From assembly GCF_029760955.1 (NCBI RefSeq), contig NZ_CP121682.1, forward strand, positions 1,860,001 through 1,924,000: 64,000 nucleotides of DNA. The letters are read 5' to 3'. Each line of letters starts with the position of its first letter. The stretch's first letter is position 1. This document shows, piece by piece, positions 1 through 9,257 of the stretch. A program made the translations under genes and the position numbers. The stretch is from Streptomyces cathayae. GTDB lineage: Bacteria; Actinomycetota; Actinomycetes; Streptomycetales; Streptomycetaceae. The notes beneath the pieces were generated by a model. The model searched no databases, was not told the origin of the DNA, and saw only the letters and a program-made list of their open reading frames with translations.

Positions 1-28
1 ACCCGCACGCGACCGCCACTCTGGCGTC

Positions 29-481
29 ATGAACCATGCAACGCCGCCCCAAGTAACCTCCCCCACCAGCACCTTCACGCAGCTGCTGTCGTCCACGCGG
101 CGCGGCGCCCGGCTCGCCCGGCTCCTCGCCGTGACCGAACTGCGTTCTTGGGGCACCTCGCAGGACCTCACGGAGCGTGCCGAACTCGTCGTCGCCGAAC
201 TCGCCACCAACGCCGTCCTCCACGGCCGCGTACCCGGCCGCTGCTTCCGGCTCACGCTCGCCTACGACCCGGCGGCCGGCCGCCTCCGCGTCGAAGTCAG
301 CGACGCCCGCGGGGACCTGGGCCCGCGCTCCCTCCCGGCAGGCACCGAGCCCGACCCGCTCAGCACCACCGGACGCGGCCTGACCCTCGTCACCGCCCTC
401 GCCGACCACTGGGACTGCGTCCCCCACCCACCCAGCGGCAAGACCGTCCGGGCCCTGCTCACCACACCGTCCGAAGCGTGA
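29..481 (+). CDS. RsbW/SpoIIAB-like ATP-binding regulatory protein
   Basis: A 150-residue protein made almost only of a GHKL/HATPase_c_2 fold. The N box is visible as ELATNAVLHG at about residues 57-66, and the glycine-rich G2 region as TTGRGLTLV near residue 113. Small single-domain ATPases of this kind are very numerous in Streptomyces, where they act as anti-sigma or anti-anti-sigma switch kinases or as free ATP-binding partners of SpoIIE-type phosphatases. No partner gene is adjacent, so its target is unknown. The ATG at 29 has no convincing ribosome binding site, but homology starts soon after it. Function as a regulatory kinase is inferred from the family. Confidence 0.85.
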   Translation: MNHATPPQVTSPTSTFTQLLSSTRRGARLARLLAVTELRSWGTSQDLTERAELVVAELATNAVLHGRVPGRCFRLTLAYDPAAGRLRVEVSDARGDLGPRSLPAGTEPDPLSTTGRGLTLVTALADHWDCVPHPPSGKTVRALLTTPSEA

Positions 482-598
482 CACCCCCGCGTCTGCCCCG
501 ACCTCACGCCTCGGCGTCAACCCCGGAGGAATCCACCAAACGGGTGATCACATCTCAAACGCCAACGAATGTTCTTGCTTCGCGCATAGTTTCCCGTC

Positions 599-1582
599 AT
601 GCCCAACGTCAGTCACGACACCCTGCACGGTTTCCTGCCGGGACGTCCGAAAGCGCTGAACCGCGCGCTGGACCTCCTGGGCCTCGGAATCCCGCCCGGT
701 GTCACCACCGAGACCCTCCCGACGGACGCGTCCGGCGCCCCGAAGATGTTCACCCGGAGCATGGACTCCGTGCTGCGGGTGGTCCGTCCCGACGGGCGCG
801 AGCCGTTCATCCTCCTGATCGAGGCGCAGACCGGCGTCGAGACGAAGAAGGAGACCTCCTGGCCGTACTACATCGCCTACTTGCGTGACCGGTACAAACT
901 CGAGGTCGTCCTGCTGGTCCTGTGCGTGGACCCGGCGACGGCGGCATGGGCGGCCAGACCCCTGCGTACCGGTCTGGGACGACCCACCCAGGTGACAGTG
1001 CCTCACGTGCTGGGGCCTTCCAACGTTCCACGTGTGAGCCGGATCCAGGACGCCTCGGCCGACCTGGACTTCGCCGCGTTCTGCCTGTGGATCCACAGCA
1101 ACGACCCGGACATCGAGGGCATACTGACGGTAGTGGGCGAGGCATTGGCCCAGGACACGGACCGCGAAGCGCAAGACGACCTGGCGGGACTGATCGAGGA
1201 CGGCTTGGGCAGCGAACACGCCCGGAAAATCTGGAGGAACCTCATGGAAACCCTCTTCACCCCCAGGCGAGGCACCATCGTGGGCGACGCCCGCCTCGCA
1301 GGACAGGAAGAAGGACGCGTGGAAGGAAAGGCCGAGCTACTACTGCGCCTGATGAAGCGCCGCGGCTTCCCGATGACGGAAGAGATCCGGCAGCGCGTCA
1401 CCACCTGCACGGACATGCCGGTCCTGGATCTCTGGTTCGACCGCGCCATCGACGCGACCACCCTCGACGAGGTCTTCGCCGCGCCCTCCGCCACGGGCCT
1501 CATCCCCGCCCCCGCCCAGAGCCCGGAGCAGCCCGCAGCCCTCAGCCAGGGCCTGAGCACCCCCGATACCTCGACCGACTGA
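599..1582 (+). CDS. Rpn/YhgA-like PD-(D/E)XK nuclease-fold protein
   Basis: This 327-residue protein belongs to a family abundant in Streptomyces that resembles the Rpn (formerly putative transposase, YhgA-like) group. The core is FILLIEAQTG at about residues 70-79, which fits the E-x-Q motif of the Rpn PD-(D/E)XK fold, followed by a conserved SWPYYIAYL segment. The C-terminal third contains a charged helical stretch (EEGRVEGKAELLLRLMKRRGF) as in relatives. Members of the family are proposed DNA endonucleases that promote recombination, but the actinobacterial branch is uncharacterised. The start at 599 has no strong Shine-Dalgarno; the MPN start is the usual one in the family. It stands alone and ends about 105 bases before a strong terminator. 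Confidence 0.75.
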   Translation: MPNVSHDTLHGFLPGRPKALNRALDLLGLGIPPGVTTETLPTDASGAPKMFTRSMDSVLRVVRPDGREPFILLIEAQTGVETKKETSWPYYIAYLRDRYKLEVVLLVLCVDPATAAWAARPLRTGLGRPTQVTVPHVLGPSNVPRVSRIQDASADLDFAAFCLWIHSNDPDIEGILTVVGEALAQDTDREAQDDLAGLIEDGLGSEHARKIWRNLMETLFTPRRGTIVGDARLAGQEEGRVEGKAELLLRLMKRRGFPMTEEIRQRVTTCTDMPVLDLWFDRAIDATTLDEVFAAPSATGLIPAPAQSPEQPAALSQGLSTPDTSTD

Positions 1583-1688
1583 CAGCAGAGACGCACACAC
1601 GGCCGGCCGGGTGATACCGCACCGGCCAGTGGGCCCCCGCATGTGCGACGCCCGCCACATGGCAGCCGCGTCGTCCAGAGCGCTGCCG

Positions 1689-1719
1689 GAGCCCCGACTG
1701 CCCTCAGCAGTCGGGGCTC
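1689..1719. terminator. Rho-independent-type hairpin
   Basis: A 12-base perfect inverted repeat (arms 1689-1700 and 1708-1719, loop of 7) about 105 bases after the Rpn-like gene. No long T-run follows, as is usual in Streptomyces terminators. Confidence 0.7.
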
Positions 1720-1856
1720 TTCATGCCCGCCTCCCCTCCTGAGGTGAAGACCGTGATCCGACGGCGGAGTCCACGGGGAGGTCGGACGGCACGCGCGCGG
1801 TGACGTGCTGACCCATACGGAGGCAACCCTTCACTACCCGGCCGGGTCTTACGGGC

Positions 1857-3080
1857 ATGATCAGACCCCTTGCCCGTACAGGTGCGGTGCTCACCATCGC
1901 GTCTCTGCTCCTGACCGCCTGCTCCGGCGGCCAGGACGCCCCCGCCGAGCCCCCCACCGAACACCCCGTCTTCGACCAGAAGCTCGGCCTCCAGGTCTAC
2001 CTCGCCCTGCGCCAGACGCAGAAGGCGGGCGGTACCGACTTCATCCAGACCATGACCTTCGAATCGAAGAAGGGCCGGGCGGTGCAGACCGTCAGCGGGC
2101 GGATGGACTTCGCGAAGCGAACAGGCGAGGCGACCACGGAGTGGCGACTGCCGAAGGAGCTCCCCCGAAAAACGAAGGACACACTCCTGGGCACCACCCC
2201 GGGCAAGGGCAACGCCGCCCCCTCGGCGCGCGTCCTCGTCGACCCCCAGCACATCCACTACCGCGCCGGGTCGGCGGCGTACTGGCTCCAGTACACGACG
2301 GGCGACACCCGTCCGGACCTCGGCATCCACCGCATCGCCCACCTGCGCGGATCCGAAGGACCGGTGGGCGGCACCCTCCTCGAAGGACTCGGTGCCGCGG
2401 AGGCGACATCCCGGCGGACCGACGGCTCCCAGCGCACTTATGAGGCGGACATGCCCAACAGCGCCGCCTGGCAACTGTTCCCCGAGGACCTCAGGCGCGA
2501 GCTGTCCACCCCCTTTCCCACCGGATCCTCCGGCAAGAGCGCCCCGCTGCCGACGACCGTCTCCGTGGACGGCCGGGGACGCGTCACCCACGTGCGAGCC
2601 GACCTCTCGACGACCCTGGGGAAGAAGGGCAGCGCGTTCGAGGACATCACCTCCCTGACCATCGACCTCCGGTTCTCCGGACACGGTGTGTCGAAGCCCG
2701 ACGCGAAGCCCGACGGATCCGTCCGACCGGCCCGCGAGGCGGTCCGGTCGGTCGACTCGGTGAAGCCCGGTGGCTGCGTCGACTTCAGCACGGGCCAGCG
2801 GGTCATGGACACCGTCGTGGACGTGCCGTGCTCGGGCGCGCACGACGGCAGGATCTTCGCCCAGAGAACACTCGGCACGGGCCCCTACCCGGGTAGCACG
2901 GCCGTCCGGGAGAAGGCCGACGCCGCCTGCCGCGCCGCCTACGACACCGCCCCCGGGCCCTGGCTCTCCGAGGCGGACCGGGCCGGAGACTACTGGTACA
3001 TGTGGTCGACTCAGGAGGAATGGGAAAAAGACGGAGGGCGCGCCAGCTGCTACGTCGTCACCGCCGAAGGCACCACCTGA
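1857..3080 (+). CDS. Lipoprotein with C-terminal septum-formation-like domain
   Basis: A 407-residue exported lipoprotein: the n-region MIRPLAR is followed by a hydrophobic stretch and a lipobox LLTAC with the lipidated cysteine at about residue 22. The middle resembles the general Streptomyces LppX/LprG-like fold (TFESKKGRAVQTVSGRMDF), a style of domain that binds or senses envelope lipids. The C-terminal portion, from about residue 300, carries a cysteine pattern (GGCVDFSTG, DVPCSGAHDGR, AACRAAY, ASCYVV) typical of the Septum_form domain. The role is unknown; location outside the membrane is well supported by the signal peptide. It appears monocistronic. Confidence 0.8.
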   Translation: MIRPLARTGAVLTIASLLLTACSGGQDAPAEPPTEHPVFDQKLGLQVYLALRQTQKAGGTDFIQTMTFESKKGRAVQTVSGRMDFAKRTGEATTEWRLPKELPRKTKDTLLGTTPGKGNAAPSARVLVDPQHIHYRAGSAAYWLQYTTGDTRPDLGIHRIAHLRGSEGPVGGTLLEGLGAAEATSRRTDGSQRTYEADMPNSAAWQLFPEDLRRELSTPFPTGSSGKSAPLPTTVSVDGRGRVTHVRADLSTTLGKKGSAFEDITSLTIDLRFSGHGVSKPDAKPDGSVRPAREAVRSVDSVKPGGCVDFSTGQRVMDTVVDVPCSGAHDGRIFAQRTLGTGPYPGSTAVREKADAACRAAYDTAPGPWLSEADRAGDYWYMWSTQEEWEKDGGRASCYVVTAEGTT

Positions 3081-3346
3081 ACAGTCGCAATGGCGCCGGT
3101 CCTTCTGGGAGAGGTCGGCCCGGCTGTCGTCGGCCCGGTCCCGTCCGGCGGCGCCTGGCCCATCAGCGTGTCCGTCTCGCCGACGCCCTGCCGCCCGTGC
3201 AGGCCCGACTCACTCCCTCCGGCCGGCACCGAGGCCACCTCTGCCGGCCCCGCCGCCATCTGTCCCCGTACGCGGCTCGCACGGCCTGCCACAACCCGGC
3301 CTCGGGTGACACCTGTTGGCCCTTGCGCTGCGCCGATCGCGCCGCG

Positions 3347-3922
3347 CTACGCGGGCACCCCGGGTTCCAGGAGGTCCAGCGCCTCCGTCCAGCGGAAGCC
3401 GTCAGCGCCTCCCCCGGCCTTCGGTCGGTGCGGTTCGTGCGAGCCGATCAGGACGCCCATCCCGGTCAGCCGTTCCAGGCTCTGCCGGTAGGCCGGGTGG
3501 GCGGCCTGGGCCGCGTTGAGGTACGGCAGGACGGCGATGGGGACGCCCGTGCCGTACGCCTCGCACAGGATGCCCAGGGCCAGGGTGTCGGAGATGCCGG
3601 CGGCCCACTTGTTGACCGTGTTGAACGTGGCCGGGGCGACGGCGATCGCGTCCGCGGGAGGAAGGGGGCGGGCCTCGCCCGGCTTGCGCCAGGCGGAGCG
3701 GATCGGGTAGCCGGTCTGCGCCTCGATCGCTTCCGTGTCGAGGAAGCCCAGCCCCTGCGGGGTGGCCACGACTCCGACGTCCCAGCCCCGTTGCCGAGCG
3801 GCGGTGATCAGCGTGCCGACCTCACCGGCGATCCCGCTCGCACAGACGACGACGTACAGGAAGGGCCTCTTGTCCGAGGCGGGCGGGGCGCTCGGGGCGG
3901 GCGGGGCGGTCGGTTCGGTCAC
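3347..3922 (-). CDS. Flavoprotein (PPC-decarboxylase-like fold)
   Basis: A 191-residue protein of the Flavoprotein family (Pfam PF02441 type). Visible signs are the hydrophobic first strand LYVVVCASGIAGE near residue 25, ADAIAVAPATFNTVNKWAAGISD (the FMN-binding VAPATxNTxxK region) and TGVPIAVLPYLN. The GTG at 3922 is chosen because it begins the low-complexity Pro/Ala N-terminus; an ATG further upstream would lie inside an unrelated frame. Family members include phosphopantothenoylcysteine decarboxylase and peptide-cysteine decarboxylases, but this short stand-alone version has no assigned reaction. It lies on the same strand downstream of the sulfurtransferase, about 175 bases away. Confidence 0.75.
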   Translation of the reverse strand: MTEPTAPPAPSAPPASDKRPFLYVVVCASGIAGEVGTLITAARQRGWDVGVVATPQGLGFLDTEAIEAQTGYPIRSAWRKPGEARPLPPADAIAVAPATFNTVNKWAAGISDTLALGILCEAYGTGVPIAVLPYLNAAQAAHPAYRQSLERLTGMGVLIGSHEPHRPKAGGGADGFRWTEALDLLEPGVPA

Positions 3923-4098
3923 GCGGGGACTCCCGGTCGGCGGCTGTGGTGGCGCGGTCCGGGCAGGATACGGCGGCGGTCGCGGGCGGTGGGGCCGGCG
4001 GTGGATCTGTGATGAGCGCCCGAGGGCCCGTGGGTCCGGCAGGCCCCCGGACAGCGCAGGCCCGGGGGTCCGGGGGCTGTCCGGGGGTGCCGGGGCCG

Positions 4099-4959
4099 TC
4101 AGTCGGTTTCGAGGGGCAGGGCCGGGTCGGCGGCCCACTCGGTGAGGGAGCCGTCGTAGATCGCGACGTCGGGGCGGCCGAGGAGGGCCAGCTGGAAGGC
4201 CAGGCCGGTGGCGGCGATGCCACTGCCGCAGTACGTGATGACCTTCTTGGACTCGTCCAGGGCACCGGCCTCCTCGAAGAGCCCGCGGACTTCGTCCGGA
4301 CCGCGGAAGAGGCCGTCGGGGTCGGCGAGTTCGGGGAACGGCACGTTCGTGCTGGAGGGAATGCGACCCGGGCGGGCGTAGGTCTGGCGGGTGCCGGCGA
4401 AGGTCGGCCGGTCGAGGGAGTTCACCAGCCGGGTGCCGGGGTCCTCGATCGCGGCGAGGACGGCGTCCTTGTCGGCGTACAGCTCGGGACGGCGGTTCGC
4501 GGTGAACACGGCGGGCTCGTTGGACTCCACACCGCTCTTGACCTCGTGGCCCGCCTTGGTCCAGGCGGGGAGGCCGCCGTTCAGCACCGAGACGTCGTCG
4601 AAGCCCTCGTAGCGCAGGTTCCACCACAGTCGGGTGGCCCAGATGTTCGGGCCCTGGTCGTAGACGACCACGTGCGTGCCGGGGCCGACGCCGAGAGCGC
4701 CGAGCCGGGCGGCGAACGTCTCGCTGCCGAGCGCGGTGAACGTGGTGTCCGCGTCGGGGTCGGCGAGGTCGTTCAGCAGGTCGGCGAAGACGGCGCCGGG
4801 TATGTGGGCCTTCTCGTACGCCTGACGGCCCGACTCGACGTCGTAGTAGCCGTCGCCCTCGGGCTGGGTGAGGAAGGTGGTCGCGTCGAGGATCCGGATC
4901 GCGGGGTCCCCGAGGCGCTCGTGCAGCCAGGCCGGGTCCACCAGCAGGGGGTGAGACAT
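4099..4959 (-). CDS. Sulfurtransferase, two rhodanese domains
   Basis: A 286-residue protein with tandem rhodanese domains; the N-terminal one is structural and the C-terminal one carries the persulfide loop YCGSGIAATG with catalytic Cys244. The CGSGI(A)A type loop is typical of 3-mercaptopyruvate or thiosulfate sulfurtransferases of the SseA/CysA type. The ATG at 4959 was preferred over one 21 bases upstream because an AGAGGAAG ribosome binding site precedes it at normal spacing. Substrate choice (thiosulfate or mercaptopyruvate) cannot be decided from sequence alone. Confidence 0.88.
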   Translation of the reverse strand: MSHPLLVDPAWLHERLGDPAIRILDATTFLTQPEGDGYYDVESGRQAYEKAHIPGAVFADLLNDLADPDADTTFTALGSETFAARLGALGVGPGTHVVVYDQGPNIWATRLWWNLRYEGFDDVSVLNGGLPAWTKAGHEVKSGVESNEPAVFTANRRPELYADKDAVLAAIEDPGTRLVNSLDRPTFAGTRQTYARPGRIPSSTNVPFPELADPDGLFRGPDEVRGLFEEAGALDESKKVITYCGSGIAATGLAFQLALLGRPDVAIYDGSLTEWAADPALPLETD

Positions 4960-5381
4960 ACGTGCTTCCTCTTCTCGCATTTCTTACGGCCCCGGAAAAA
5001 CGCCGGGGTGTCCTACAAACGTACCTGTTTGAGAAACATGTCTCAGTAGGCGGACATCCGGGTGGTTCGGGAGCCTCGTAGGCCGAGGCCTCGACGGCGG
5101 CCTTCACCCGACCGGACCGGTTCGCGGTGCCGTACCGGTCGGTGGAACGCGGTGTCGTCGTGCAGCGCATACGGCATGCCGCCCGGCGGGCGCTTTCCCC
5201 GGTCGCCCGGTCCCGCCGCACCTGAGTCCGCCCCTCCTCGGGTGGGATCCGGCGTCGTCCGGCACCCCGGACATGCCACGCCGTGAGGGACCGGCCGTCA
5301 CCGCACGAACCACGGCGAGAGCGTTGTCAGGCTGCCCGGCGGCGTTCCCGGTCGGCGTGATCAGCTTGTGGACCGCAACCG
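4960..5381. other. Intergenic region, no feature recognised
   Basis: About 420 bases upstream of the sulfurtransferase. It should hold that gene's promoter, but I see no convincing gene, repeat or RNA. Frames here have no recognisable protein family. Confidence 0.5.
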
Positions 5382-5775
5382 GTGAGAGAGCAGGCCGTGG
5401 GCTCGGTGCAGGAATCCTCGCACCGGGGGCACCGCCATCCGCCGGAGGCCGTCGACCACCGGGGCCTGCGGCTGGACGAGGCGCGGGACGGGGCCGAGGC
5501 CGCCGGGTTCGGCGTGGACGACCACAACGCGTCCAACGACGTCAAGAGCATCCGGATGCGGTCCAACCGGACCGTCTGCTTCCAGAAGACCGGCTGGACG
5601 TCGTCCGACAGGAAGACGATCGGCTTCGGTGCCGTACAGACGGGCGCGCCGTGCCCCGAGGCGGACGACGGAACCATCCCGTGGCCGAAGATGCCGGACC
5701 TGGTCTGGAAGACCTGGAAGACCGCGCACAAGGAGGTCGTGGACCTCGACATCGTCCCGGAGGACCGGGTGGGAG
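5382..5775 (+). pseudogene. Remnant of a PASTA-like repeat protein
   Basis: About 130 residues resembling the PASTA-type domains of secreted Streptomyces proteins: GLRLDEARDGAEAAGFG, SNRTVCFQK and, in a second unit, MPDLVWKTWKTA. Intact relatives begin with a signal peptide or lipobox and have two full domains. Here the signal sequence is missing at the 5' end, and after about position 5770 the frame runs into Gly/Arg-rich sequence with no family resemblance, so the second domain is cut. I read it as a relic truncated at both ends. The remaining segment has intact codon usage, so decay is recent or the piece could still be expressed. Confidence 0.55.
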
Positions 5776-6049
5776 CGGAGGCGGCGGAGGCGGCTGGAAG
5801 GCCGGGCCGTGGCCCCCGCCGTCGAAGGCGATCAGCCGCAGCAGCAGCGGTGTGGGGAGGGCCGGGTTGGCGGCGACTCCGTCCGGTGCGGAGGAGCAGA
5901 AGGCGGCCATGAGCTCTTTCCCACCTCGCTGGTGTGGTGACGCGGGCACCCCTGGCGGTGGCGGGTGGACGCGCCGGGGGCAGGCGCTGGAGACCCTGTA
6001 CCGCGTGGCGATGTGCGGCTGACCGGCCCCCCACGGCCGGCGCCCCTCG

Positions 6050-8065
6050 TCAGTGGTTCTCGCACTCCGTCAGGTCCGGTCGGCCCGGCGGGTCCTTGTC
6101 GTCCATCAGGCCGGCCAGGTTCTTCACGTACATCTCCTCCCAGGTCTCGCCGGCCAGGATGGACCGGAGCGCCGAGCACACCTCGCGCTTGAGGAGCTCG
6201 TTCTCCGGCCGCATCGCCACGCCGTAGCCCTCCGCGCCCTGGATGTTCTCCAGCAGCCGCACCTTGCCCGGGTTCGCCTTCAGGTACCCGGCGAGAATGA
6301 TGTCGTCCGAGGCCACCGCGTAGACGTCGGACTTCTCGTCCAGCAGCTTGTCCAGGCAGTCCTGGTAGGTGTTGGGCTGCGACTTCGCCATGGTGAAGCC
6401 CTGTGCGGGCAGCGTCTTCTCGTATGTCGAATCCCGCGCGGTGCACACCGCGACGCCGAGGTCCTTCAGATCGCTGGAGTCCTCGATCGTGTACCGGGTC
6501 GACTTGTCGCGGACCAAAAAGCTCCGGCTCGCCTCGTAGTACGGGCCCGCGAAGGCGACGCTGTATTCGCCGGGCGGGGCGCTCTTCCGCTCGTCCGTGA
6601 TGCTGTACGACGCGATGATCAGGTCCACCTGTTTGGTCTTCAGCGCGGTGCTCCGGTAGTCGGTGGGCACCTCGGTGAACTGGGGCTCGGCGTAGCCCAT
6701 GCTCTCGGCGATGGCGTAGGCCAGGTCGATGTCGTAACCCTCGTACGTCTTGGTCTTCTCGTCGTACAGGCTCAGTCCGGGTTGGTCGCCCTTGACACCG
6801 ATCTTCAGGGTGGTGTGCGTGTCCTTCCACTGCTGCTGCGTGCCGCTCCCACCCGGGTCCCGCGCCTGCTCCGAACCGGCCCGGCCGCCGGACTTGTCGT
6901 CGTGGCGGCTGCCGTTCGAAACGATCCAGCCCGCGCCGGCCAGCAGCGCGACGCACACCGCCGCCGTCGCCGCCTTCCAGCCCGGGGGCCGGACGCGCTT
7001 CCAGTCCGGGAACCGGACGCGCTTCCCGTTCTCCAGCGGAGGAGCGGGGACGGACACGGCAGGCACGGGCGCCGACGCGGCCCGGGCGGCGTTCGGCAGG
7101 GCGGGGCCCTCGATCACCTCCCGGAGCATCGCCTCCGCCGCGGCCGCCTCCAGGCGCTGTAGCGGGTTCGTGATCAGCAGTCCTCGGATGACCGGGGAGA
7201 GAGGACCGGCGTACCGGAGAGACGGTTCGGGGAACTGCCTGATGTTCTCCTGAACCTCCCAGAACGCATTGCCGCCGAAGGGGACGTGGCCCTCGACCAT
7301 CTCGTACAGCGTGACCCCCAGCGCCCACAGGTCCGATGCGGGCGTGGGGCCCGGGGACGCGGGCGCGAAGAGCTCGGGCGCCAGGTACGGGACCGTGCCG
7401 ACGACGTTTCCGAGCCGGGTCACCCGGGGCGCGCCGTCGAACGTGGCGATGCCGAAGTCCACCAGGATCGCGAGCCCGTCGTCCCGGACGACGACGTTGC
7501 CCGGCTTCACGTCACGGTGGACGACCGATGCGCCGTGGACCGCCCGCAGGCCCTGGAGGATCTGGAGGCCGATGTCTGCCGCCCGGGGCACGGCAAGGAC
7601 CCGTTCACTGCTCAAGAGGTCCGCCAGGGACCTCGCTTCGAGCAGCTTCATCACGATCCAGACCTGGTCGTCGGTCTCGAGCTGGTCGTGGACCGTCACC
7701 ACGTTCCGGTGCTCGATCTTGGCGAGGGCCTCCGCCTCGCGCCGTGCCCGCCGCATCACCTCCGTCCGGGTGCCCGCGGTCATGGCGTTCCAGTCGAGCA
7801 GCCCCTTCACGGCGACGAAACGGCGCAGTCGCCGGTCGTAGGCCTTCCAGACCTCCCCCATCCCGCCTTTACCGATCGGCTCCAGCAGCTCGTAGCGGCC
7901 GTCGATCACGGTGTGGGAGGAGGGCTGATCGCCGTGCGGCGGCGTCCCCGGCCACTCCTGCGGCGCACCCGTGCCCGCGCGCTGGAGGCCGTCGTCCGCC
8001 CAACGGCCGCCGGAACGTCCGGCAGCCCCGTCGTCCGCTCCACCGGCTCTGTCTTCGCTGTGCAT
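6050..8065 (-). CDS. Membrane Ser/Thr kinase with extracellular amino-acid-binding sensor
   Basis: A 671-residue receptor-like kinase. The N-terminal half is a Hanks-type kinase: glycine loop IGKGGMG (64-70), ATP lysine in AVKG (Lys87), catalytic loop HRDVKPGN (183-190) and DFG (203-205). After a Pro-rich linker comes one membrane helix at about 366-384, then an extracellular domain of about 240 residues that matches family 3 solute-binding proteins (LKIGVKGDQPGLS, GYDIDLAYAIAESMGY, STALKTKQVDLIIASYSIT). Such SBP_bac_3 domains bind polar amino acids, so the protein probably senses an amino acid or similar ligand and signals by phosphorylation. The ATG at 8065 follows a GGGGGT site; an ATG at 8113 would add 16 residues. 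Confidence 0.88.
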   Translation of the reverse strand: MHSEDRAGGADDGAAGRSGGRWADDGLQRAGTGAPQEWPGTPPHGDQPSSHTVIDGRYELLEPIGKGGMGEVWKAYDRRLRRFVAVKGLLDWNAMTAGTRTEVMRRARREAEALAKIEHRNVVTVHDQLETDDQVWIVMKLLEARSLADLLSSERVLAVPRAADIGLQILQGLRAVHGASVVHRDVKPGNVVVRDDGLAILVDFGIATFDGAPRVTRLGNVVGTVPYLAPELFAPASPGPTPASDLWALGVTLYEMVEGHVPFGGNAFWEVQENIRQFPEPSLRYAGPLSPVIRGLLITNPLQRLEAAAAEAMLREVIEGPALPNAARAASAPVPAVSVPAPPLENGKRVRFPDWKRVRPPGWKAATAAVCVALLAGAGWIVSNGSRHDDKSGGRAGSEQARDPGGSGTQQQWKDTHTTLKIGVKGDQPGLSLYDEKTKTYEGYDIDLAYAIAESMGYAEPQFTEVPTDYRSTALKTKQVDLIIASYSITDERKSAPPGEYSVAFAGPYYEASRSFLVRDKSTRYTIEDSSDLKDLGVAVCTARDSTYEKTLPAQGFTMAKSQPNTYQDCLDKLLDEKSDVYAVASDDIILAGYLKANPGKVRLLENIQGAEGYGVAMRPENELLKREVCSALRSILAGETWEEMYVKNLAGLMDDKDPPGRPDLTECENH

Positions 8066-8240
8066 ACGGACCCCCGTACTACATGAATCTCGCCACAGTA
8101 GACGGTTCGTCACGTTCAGTCATGCTGACTTGACATGCCGGTTCGCGCTCGGCCGCCAAGGGCGCGGACCGGGCAGGTGGCCGGGTGGGAGCCGTAGGGA
8201 ACCCCGGGCGGGCCGGTGTGATCGACCTGCGGTCGCCAGC

Positions 8241-8717
8241 GTGGACGCCGAGGGCAACTGTGACGTCTCTCCGCTCGGCGGCCCCGCCGGGTTCGTCGCG
8301 GTCCTGGACGCACGGACGGTGGCGATACCGGACGCGACCGGCAACAAGCGTCTGGACACCCTGCAGAACGTCATCGCCACCGGGCGGGCCGGGCTGCTGT
8401 TCGTCGTCCCGGGGCGCACCACGACGCTCAGGGTGAACGGCCGGGCCTGCGTCTCCACCCGCCCGGAGCTGCTGTCGCGGCTGACCGCCGTGGGCAAGCC
8501 GCCGGCCAGTGCGCTGGTGCTGGGGATCGAGGAGGTCTACCCGCACTGCCCCAAGTCGCTCCTGCGCAGCGGGGCCTGGAAGCCGGAGCAGTGGCTGCCG
8601 GCGGACGCCCAGCCGACCTCGGCCGAGGTGACGCTGGCCCAGCTGCGGATGCCGGAGCTGACGATCGCCGACATCGAGCAGGCGGAGGCGGACTCGCTGA
8701 AGTACCGGTACGAGTGA
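8241..8717 (+). pseudogene. 5'-truncated pyridoxamine-phosphate-oxidase-family protein
   Basis: About 158 residues of the family that binds FMN in a split barrel (Pfam Putative_PNPOx). It starts at DAEGNCDVSPLGGPAGF and continues through IPDATGNKRLDTLQNV, LLFVVPGRTTTLRVNGRA and HCPKSLLRS, all well conserved. Full members have 40 to 50 extra residues before this point (an N-terminal helix plus the FALIATS strand); upstream sequence in this frame has no resemblance. A GTG at 8241 could start a shortened protein but there is no ribosome binding site. Loss of the first barrel strand makes function doubtful. Confidence 0.6.
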
Positions 8718-8760
8718 CGGGCCGACCGGCGAGTGCTGAACCACCAGCCCGGTGTTCCCC

Positions 8761-8790
8761 GGAGCCCCGCGTCGCGACGGCCGGGGCTCC
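8761..8790. terminator. Hairpin terminator
   Basis: Nine-base perfect arms (GGAGCCCCG at 8761-8769 and its complement at 8782-8790), 44 bases after the flavin-protein remnant. Confidence 0.5.
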
Positions 8791-9257
8791 AGGTCCAGCG
8801 GCCGTGGTACCTGCTCCCACCATGGCGGTGTCGCACGCCGAGTCCGGCCGGGGTCCGGTGCTGGTCGCGGCGCCGGCCGACGAGTGGGGCACCACGCCGC
8901 GCGTGAACGCCCCCGGGAAGACGGTGGGCTGTGCTGGGGCTTCCCTGACGTGACGGACGGGTGATCCACGCCGGGGCCGGCCGGAGTCCGGCGGCAGAAC
9001 TCGGTCCTTGAGCAGTGTCGGCGCTGCTTCTGCGACTGGAGCGAGGGGGTCCTGTTCCCCGGGGCGGCGCGTCGGACCGTCCAGGATGAGGGCCGGGCCG
9101 ACCGCGAACGCCGACTCGCGATCGTCTCCTCCGTGCCCGGAACCGGCCGGTTCGGGTACTACCGCTGCGGGCCAAGGACCCCGCCTCCTCGCACGGTCCC
9201 CTCCGCCTCACAACGGCACGAGGATTCCGGCGGCCGGGGGGTGGCGCTCGTGTCCTC
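8791..9257. other. Intergenic region without recognised gene
   Basis: About 470 bases between the terminator and the end of the membrane-protein gene on the other strand. Open frames exist on both strands but none shows a recognisable domain. No repeat or RNA motif was seen. Confidence 0.5.

Noticed and set aside
148..888. Long Arg/Pro-rich open frame overlapping the first gene
   Set aside because: A shadow of the anti-sigma-like gene in another frame; composition (Arg, Pro, His) is typical of off-frame high-GC sequence.
3923..5221. N-terminal extension of the flavoprotein to 624 residues
   Set aside because: It would overlap the whole rhodanese gene in another frame; the GTG at 3922 gives the family length.
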